Shown: positions 41,448 through 46,416 of the stretch, piece by piece | How positions within the stretch are numbered: position 1 is the first letter of the stretch | How the letters are laid out: each line of letters opens with the position of its first letter | Virus record (IMG/VR): IMGVR_UViG_3300042691_045046 | Location: 1-46,416 of that record | Length of the DNA: 46,416 nucleotides | Reading direction: 5' to 3' (one strand) | Source: a virus | The notes under the pieces: model-generated | The model's database searches: none | Told to the model about the DNA's origin: nothing | Seen by the model: only the letters and a program-made list of their open reading frames with translations | Program-made: the position numbers and the translations under genes

Positions 41448-44400
41448 ATGTCTATATTTAAAGAAACGTTTAAGAAAGGAGTAGAAAACCAGCTAAAAGC
41501 AAGGCAAGAAGCTATAACTGAACGTACTCCTGATGCTATTCAATATTTTAATTCAAGAAATGCTTGGATTAGAATGACATCTGCTGTTGAAGTAGGTGGT
41601 AGTGGTGAATTGGCAAGAAATTACGTTTTACTAGGAGGAACATTATATAACGGTAAACTAAGATCCGGAGTTGGATCAGGTAATGAAGCATATAGCACTA
41701 AATCACCAGGAGGTGCAACTCATAGATTAGGTATTCGCCCAATGCCTGGTATAACATCTATTGATGTTAAATCAAAATCCGCTTATGGGTCCTTAAGAGA
41801 AGTTGAAGTCAAATTTCAAGCCTGGGACTTAAGACAACTTGAAGACCTAGAGCTACTCTATATGCGCCCTGGCTATTCAGTATTAGTAGAATGGGGATGG
41901 GCACCTTACCTAAACAATAGTAAAAAATTAGAAAGTAATATTAATTTTGTAGATAGTGTTTTAAATGGAGGACCAACTAAAGAAGAAATTTGGAAAGAAA
42001 TATATAATAAGTCTGCCAACAATGGCAACTATGATGCAATTTATGGATTTATAAAAAATTATAGCTGGTCAGCTAGAGCAGATGGAGGATATGATTGCAG
42101 TACTACTCTAATTACAATGGGAGAAATTCTTGAATCTTTAAAAGTTAATTATGGCCCATACCAAACAAAACCCCCAGATAAAAGTTTATTTGGTGTTTTA
42201 GACGCTTCTTATTTTCAAAAAGATACTATTATTTCTAAAGCATACAATCAAAATATTATTGCAGGAATATGTAGTGAACTGTATGAAACAATAAAAAAAC
42301 AAATTACTACTAATACTACTGAAGGTACATTTAATGGTTGGACCTTTTATAGGTTTAATGTAGACATAGCCGGCAAAGATCCAGGAAACACTATTGTAAG
42401 TGAAGGAGCTCAAATTTATATTACTTTAAAAGATTTTGTTAGTATTTTAAACAAATATGTTTTAATATCTGATACAAAAGCACAAAAACCCTTATTAGAA
42501 CTTTCTGTATATTGTGGAGATCATAATGGAGGTACTACTACACCTCTTACTTGTTTAGGTGATATACAACAACTATCAACAGATCCTTCAATATGTTTAA
42601 TTAAAAATATAAATTGGACTAGTCCAAGTAGTTATTTAGGCATAGAAGTTAGTACTGCTAATCTTGCAATTACAAAAAAGATAATGGAAACTTTAAGCCA
42701 AGACTATTGGTATAATGGTGATTTTACTAAACAACAATTAGGAGTTATAGGTAATATTTATGTAAATTTAGATTATATATATTCATTAGTAACAAATCCT
42801 AATGTGGCTGCACAAGATAAAAAGGAAAAAAATGATATCGCGTTGTTTGATTTTATCAAAACAATGATGTCTGGTATAAATGCTTCTATAGGGAGTGTTG
42901 CTACTTTTGAATTGTTTTTAGATCCTGTAGATTCTATAGCTAGAATAATAGATGTAAACTACACTGGTAATAGAGAAGAAGACTGGGCTAAAGCAGTTAC
43001 TATAGAAATACAAAAACTGGGATCTGTAGTTAGATCATATAAACTAGAATCCCAAATATTTCCAGAACAATCTACTATGGTTGCTATCGGTGCTCAAGCA
43101 CAAGGAGGAGCTTTAGGTGAAAATGTTAATACAATGGTTGATTTTAATCAAAATCTAATAGATAGAATTATACCTAAAAAAGATTCACCTCTTTCTTCAT
43201 CCTCTTCTAAAACAGCAGCTGATACAGAAGCTGAAAATAAAGAAAAAGAAAAAATAAGAAAAGAAAATTTATCTATTTTAATTGATTATATAAGTAAAAT
43301 TGATCCTGATTTTTGGGAAAGTAAAGGTGATTTTGATGCTGGTGAAGCTTCAAAATATTCTAATGCTTTAAAAGATCAAATTAATTACTATAGAAGTAAT
43401 ACAGAAGCAGATAATAAAAATAGAGCTATTATTCCTACTAAATTATCTATTGAAATGGATGGTATTGGAGGAATTATAATTGGAAATATTTTTAAAATCC
43501 CCGAAGAAATACTACCTAGAGGATACAAAGGAGGAGGAGCAGGCCCTTCTAAAATAGGATATGTTGTTACTGGCATTGGTCACTTGGTTCAAGGTAATGA
43601 TTGGAAAACTAATATAGATGCTCAATTTATAATATTGGATCCACCTAAAAAAGGAATATCTACTGCTAATTCTAAAGCTATTAAGGCAGGTAATAGAGCC
43701 GCTCAAAGCCCAACAAAATCTGATAGACCATCTCCTAAAAATCCTAAAGATATAGAGAAAAAACCAGTAGACCGAACCCAACTCCCAGGCCCTCCATCAA
43801 AAGATATTCCACCAAATATTACAGTAGATAAAGTAATAGCAGCAATGCAAAGAAAAAACTATGTTATTTATGCTAATACTGCTTTTGGTAGAAATAAATT
43901 AAATTTAGTTGGAATTAGAGAAAAAAATAAAGCCTTCAATTCTCCAGTGTCAGATTTCTTTAATGATTATGTGGTAATGTTTTATTATGATAGTGCTGGA
44001 AGAAGACAAGAACGTATTGGGTTCCTTACAACTACACCTGGTCTTTTTTATGAATTAGAATACTATGGTAATGGCAACCCAGCTAAAAACTATAAGGGTA
44101 CAAGAACAGTTGTAATGAAAGAAGGGCAATGGATTGATAAATTTTATAAAGGATTGCATAAATCAAAACCTGCTTTAGTTCAAATTACAAGTAAAGCTAA
44201 AGCTAAAGTTTTATTAGGACTTATAGATTATCATAAAGATGATAGTTTAAATGCTACATATAATGATGTAGCTATAATTAGTGGAGAGTTTGCTACTAAT
44301 ATTCACTCTTCTGGACAATATGGGCCTAATGATCCTAAAAAGAAAGTAGGTAGATGGTCTGGTGGTTGTCAAGTACTTAGATCATATGATGACTATTTAT

Positions 44401-44489
44401 GGATGATGCAAGCAGCAAAAAACCAATTAGATAATACAGGTTATAAATTTTTTAATTATACTCTATTAAATATAGCTGATATAAAATGA
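41448..44489 (+). CDS. Baseplate hub protein with C-terminal L,D-transpeptidase-like domain
   Basis: 1013 residues. The N-terminal 400 look like a hub or tail-spike base protein: MPGITSIDVKSKSAYGSLRE, then VEVKFQAWDLRQLEDLELLY and MRPGYSVLVEWGWAPYL, the 'D-x-R-x-L-E-x-L-x-x-L-Y-M-R-P-G' hub pattern. A middle part (about 400-760) includes the late strand IPTKLSIEMDGIGGIIIGNI, and a Pro/Lys linker follows at about 760-800. The C-terminal domain (about 805-1013) has NIHSSG with H953 and RWSGGCQV with C974. This matches the His and Cys of L,D-transpeptidase-like folds (H-x(14-20)-S-x-G-C). It could cut or remodel peptidoglycan during injection, the role of the gp5 lysozyme in T4. It overlaps the next gene by four bases (ATGA). 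Confidence 0.75.
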   Translation: MSIFKETFKKGVENQLKARQEAITERTPDAIQYFNSRNAWIRMTSAVEVGGSGELARNYVLLGGTLYNGKLRSGVGSGNEAYSTKSPGGATHRLGIRPMPGITSIDVKSKSAYGSLREVEVKFQAWDLRQLEDLELLYMRPGYSVLVEWGWAPYLNNSKKLESNINFVDSVLNGGPTKEEIWKEIYNKSANNGNYDAIYGFIKNYSWSARADGGYDCSTTLITMGEILESLKVNYGPYQTKPPDKSLFGVLDASYFQKDTIISKAYNQNIIAGICSELYETIKKQITTNTTEGTFNGWTFYRFNVDIAGKDPGNTIVSEGAQIYITLKDFVSILNKYVLISDTKAQKPLLELSVYCGDHNGGTTTPLTCLGDIQQLSTDPSICLIKNINWTSPSSYLGIEVSTANLAITKKIMETLSQDYWYNGDFTKQQLGVIGNIYVNLDYIYSLVTNPNVAAQDKKEKNDIALFDFIKTMMSGINASIGSVATFELFLDPVDSIARIIDVNYTGNREEDWAKAVTIEIQKLGSVVRSYKLESQIFPEQSTMVAIGAQAQGGALGENVNTMVDFNQNLIDRIIPKKDSPLSSSSSKTAADTEAENKEKEKIRKENLSILIDYISKIDPDFWESKGDFDAGEASKYSNALKDQINYYRSNTEADNKNRAIIPTKLSIEMDGIGGIIIGNIFKIPEEILPRGYKGGGAGPSKIGYVVTGIGHLVQGNDWKTNIDAQFIILDPPKKGISTANSKAIKAGNRAAQSPTKSDRPSPKNPKDIEKKPVDRTQLPGPPSKDIPPNITVDKVIAAMQRKNYVIYANTAFGRNKLNLVGIREKNKAFNSPVSDFFNDYVVMFYYDSAGRRQERIGFLTTTPGLFYELEYYGNGNPAKNYKGTRTVVMKEGQWIDKFYKGLHKSKPALVQITSKAKAKVLLGLIDYHKDDSLNATYNDVAIISGEFATNIHSSGQYGPNDPKKKVGRWSGGCQVLRSYDDYLWMMQAAKNQLDNTGYKFFNYTLLNIADIK

Positions 44490-45010
44490 AAATTCCTCTA
44501 AACATAATAACTACAGGGAAATATACTATAGGAAAAGAATTTATAAATACTATAGATAAAAAAGAATATCAAGGATATTATTATGAATTGAATGGTAAAA
44601 CCTTTGCTGGGAAAGAATTTAATGAAAATGCTCCGGAACTTAAAAAAATAACAGATGTATCTTTTTACTTTGATAAAATAAATAAAACATATGCTTCTCT
44701 AACTAAAATCAATCCTACTAATATTATTGATCCTAAAAAAATTGTTAATAGAGTATTTGATTATGATGCACAAGAACAATATTATTATACCTATTATGCT
44801 AAAAAACTCAATTCTAATCCTATTTTAATTAGAGAAATAGATAAAGAAACATACTTGTCACTTCAAAATAATGCTAATTGGCAAGTTATAGCTTTAGTTA
44901 CAAATGATGGAGATGGATTTATATTAGAAGATGAAATAGTTAGAGCAGAAACAATAATGCCTGGAATAGCAGACTGGTTAACTTCAACCCCAGGTATGGG
45001 GGGAATTTAA
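44486..45010 (+). CDS. Unknown protein coupled to hub gene
   Basis: 174 residues, not recognised. It reads NIITTGKYTIGKEFINTIDK, then EYQGYYYELNGKTFAGKEFN and ENAPELKKI. The pattern 'GEF-(x)n-Y-x-G-x-YYxxNGxxFAGKxF...APEL' suggests a conserved small beta domain, followed by a helical middle and an acidic strand region (GDGFILEDEI). It ends in a Gly/Met/Pro-rich tail (WLTSTPGMGGI). It is translationally coupled to the hub gene (ATGA overlap), so it may be a spike tip, hub plug or chaperone of the peptidoglycan-acting domain. That is inference from coupling only. Confidence 0.7.
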   Translation: MKIPLNIITTGKYTIGKEFINTIDKKEYQGYYYELNGKTFAGKEFNENAPELKKITDVSFYFDKINKTYASLTKINPTNIIDPKKIVNRVFDYDAQEQYYYTYYAKKLNSNPILIREIDKETYLSLQNNANWQVIALVTNDGDGFILEDEIVRAETIMPGIADWLTSTPGMGGI

Positions 45011-45035
45011 TTTTTTAAGTCAAAGATTTTATCTT

Positions 45036-45043
45036 ATATTTAA
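45036..45043 (+). promoter_or_regulatory. Weaker late-type motif ATATTTAA
   Basis: Seven-of-eight match to ATATTTAT in the 50-base gap between the unknown protein and the polymerase-like gene, 17 bases before the ATG at 45061. Confidence 0.3.
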
Positions 45044-45060
45044 TTTAAAGGTTATGAAAT

Positions 45061-46356
45061 ATGTTTTATGTTATAGAGAAATCATCTCAATTACCATTTA
45101 AATTTGAAGATTGTTTTATTAGGTTTATTCCTAAAAACGACAATTTCCATCCTGCACTTACTGATTTAAGTCTTATCTACATTAGACCACTTAATGATAA
45201 AAAAGGATACATACTGTGTCTAGACCACACTGAATCATTCAGTCTGGATAAAAATGAATTATTTGATTGGTTAGTAAATTATACTGATAGATTATGGGTA
45301 ATAAATAAGAAGGAAGCAATGCATTGGTTTCCTTATCCTAATAAATTATTTGATGCTCATTTGCTTGAATTTATTGATTTGAGTAATGCATTAAGCAATA
45401 AGTGTATTGACTATTACTACAGACACCACATTAATTTACCTAATGTTAATTGCTTAATTCCAATTAGCAAACATTATGAAGAATGTGAAAAAGTATTTGC
45501 CGCTACATTACCTACAATTCAAAAATACACCCTAACTAACACACAATTCCAATTCCAGAACTTCAGAACAACTGAAGTGTTCCATCAAATTGAAAAACAG
45601 GGTATTAAAGTAGATAAAAACTGCTATATAAACCACTATCAAAATAAAATACAATATCCCGAATTTAATTTAAATAAGAGCAAATTATACACCCAATACA
45701 ACTTATATAATACCACTACGCGTCCATCTAACACCTGTAATAGTATCAATTTTGCAGCATTGAATAAAGATAATGGTGAGCGTGAATGTTATAGACCAAC
45801 AAATGATAAGTTCGTTGAAATTGACTTTCAGGGATATCATCCACGTTTGATTGGTGAAATGGTTAAATTTCCATTTCTTAATACTAGAAACACATATGAA
45901 ACTCTAGCTACAATATTGAATGTTACTCCACAAGAAGCTAAAGAATTAACATTTAAACAGCTATATGGTGGTGTTTGGAGCGAATATCAAGATAAACCAT
46001 TCTTTAAAGAAGTAGCTATGTATGTTGATGGTTTGTGGAATACATTTCAATATGGAGGGGTCGTCACTACTCAAAATAAAATATTTATACGTGACCAATT
46101 AGAGGATATAAACCCACAGAAATTATTTAATTATGTGGTTCAAAGCACTGAAACATCAACTAATGTTCAGTTACTTGAATTGGTACTAAATTATTTAAAA
46201 GATAAAAAAACTAAAATAGTATTGTATACCTATGATGCGTTTTTGTTTGATTATAGTAAAGAAGATGGTGAAATTTTTGAAACCATCAAAGAACTGCTGC
46301 AATACCCGATAAGCATCAAGCAAGGCAAATCATACCATGGTTTAATTAAAATATAA
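45061..46356 (+). CDS. Divergent family A DNA polymerase-like protein
   Basis: 431 residues. The C-terminal half fits the family A palm and fingers. Motif A is FVEIDFQGYHPRLIGEM with catalytic D255. Motif B is EAKELTFKQLYGG with K294, F298 and Y302 at the correct i, i+4, i+8 spacing. Motif C is TYDAFLFD with catalytic D392. Unusual features: the steric-gate Glu after motif A Asp is His260, the 'HDE' motif reads YDA, and the arginine four before K294 is missing. The N-terminal 130 residues resemble a DnaQ-like exonuclease (DLSLIYIRPLNDKKGYILCL; LWVINKKEAMHWF), but the acidic residues expected in 'NxKxD' are absent, so proofreading is probably lost. It is shorter than a full Klenow fragment (about 600). 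The earlier ATG at 45054 is out of frame. Confidence 0.78.
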   Translation: MFYVIEKSSQLPFKFEDCFIRFIPKNDNFHPALTDLSLIYIRPLNDKKGYILCLDHTESFSLDKNELFDWLVNYTDRLWVINKKEAMHWFPYPNKLFDAHLLEFIDLSNALSNKCIDYYYRHHINLPNVNCLIPISKHYEECEKVFAATLPTIQKYTLTNTQFQFQNFRTTEVFHQIEKQGIKVDKNCYINHYQNKIQYPEFNLNKSKLYTQYNLYNTTTRPSNTCNSINFAALNKDNGERECYRPTNDKFVEIDFQGYHPRLIGEMVKFPFLNTRNTYETLATILNVTPQEAKELTFKQLYGGVWSEYQDKPFFKEVAMYVDGLWNTFQYGGVVTTQNKIFIRDQLEDINPQKLFNYVVQSTETSTNVQLLELVLNYLKDKKTKIVLYTYDAFLFDYSKEDGEIFETIKELLQYPISIKQGKSYHGLIKI

Positions 46357-46364
46357 ATATTTAT
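46357..46364 (+). promoter_or_regulatory. Late-promoter-like motif overlapping the next ATG
   Basis: TATAAATATTTAT (46352-46364) holds TATAAATA (46352-46359) and ATATTTAT (46357-46364) back to back. The second overlaps the ATG at 46363. If it is a promoter, the transcript would have to start inside or after the start codon, so this copy may act differently or be fortuitous. Confidence 0.35.
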
Positions 46365-46416
46365 GACAGACAATATATTTTTCGATTTGAACAAACTATT
46401 CTGCACATTTACTACA
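46363..46416 (+). CDS. Start of a further gene (3' end outside window)
   Basis: 18 codons remain in frame to the window edge: MTDNIFFDLNKLFCTFTT. The ATG follows the polymerase-like stop codon by six bases, matching the tight packing elsewhere. Too little is visible for any functional call. Confidence 0.5.
   Translation, partial: MTDNIFFDLNKLFCTFTT

Noticed and set aside
45054-45101. Earlier ATG at 45054 as start of the polymerase-like gene
   Set aside because: It is in another frame and stops after 15 codons. The ATG at 45061 opens the conserved frame.
1-46416. tRNA, rRNA, integrase, attachment site or insertion sequence
   Set aside because: No cloverleaf, transposase or recombinase signature was found, and intergenic gaps are too short to hold such elements.

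Overview
The window is a continuous piece of the late (virion) gene region of a T4-like contractile-tailed phage. All genes read on the + strand, with almost no spacing and many TAATG or ATGA stop/start overlaps. The host is probably a member of the Bacteroidota. This is inferred from three things: the DNA is strongly A+T rich, gene starts lack Shine-Dalgarno sequences, and many starts instead have an A-rich or (A)GTTATG context. No tRNA, integrase, CRISPR array or reverse transcriptase was seen, and no gene-free stretch exceeds 300 bases.

Layout: 1-6327 holds the 3' part of the major capsid protein (gp23), a strong terminator, PhoH, and the neck/tail-completion group gp13, gp14, two unknown small proteins and gp15. 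6329-19455 holds the adhesion apparatus: a 2430-residue fibre with three Gly-X-Y (Ser/Thr) collagen-like blocks and two beta-helix modules, a second collagen-like fibre, and a 1191-residue protein that appears to be a nested set of beta-propellers. 19507-31135 is an accessory block: one unknown protein, two 2-oxoglutarate/Fe(II) oxygenase-like proteins, a GT9-like transferase, an FkbM methyltransferase, a four-enzyme fusion (GT4, FkbM, GT2, CmcI-like), a GT-like unknown, a GT2, and a GT4 fused to an autotransporter-type O-heptosyltransferase with its four-cysteine finger. 31191-32190 holds four small proteins. 32267-45010 is the tail module: sheath gp18, tube gp19, gp26-like chaperone with a probable frameshift extension, tape measure, tube-initiator-like baseplate protein, gp53/LysM-like wedge protein, and a large hub protein with a C-terminal L,D-transpeptidase-like domain. 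45061-46356 is a divergent family A DNA polymerase-like protein; a further gene begins at 46363.

Regulation: the octamer ATATTTAT occurs 12 times directly upstream of genes or gene groups. It resembles the T4 late promoter TATAAATA read in the opposite orientation. Two intrinsic terminators (1361-1390 and 34535-34562) and a third hairpin (35596-35620) sit just before such motifs.

The most interesting idea is that the phage carries its own glycosylation system beside giant Ser/Thr/Gly-rich fibres. The heptosyltransferase family concerned modifies serines on repetitive bacterial surface proteins, so the fibre repeats are natural candidate substrates. Modification of host surface glycans is the main alternative. 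Other leads are the nested propellers, the frameshift in the gp26-like gene, the hub-peptidoglycan enzyme fusion, and the inverted late-promoter motif.
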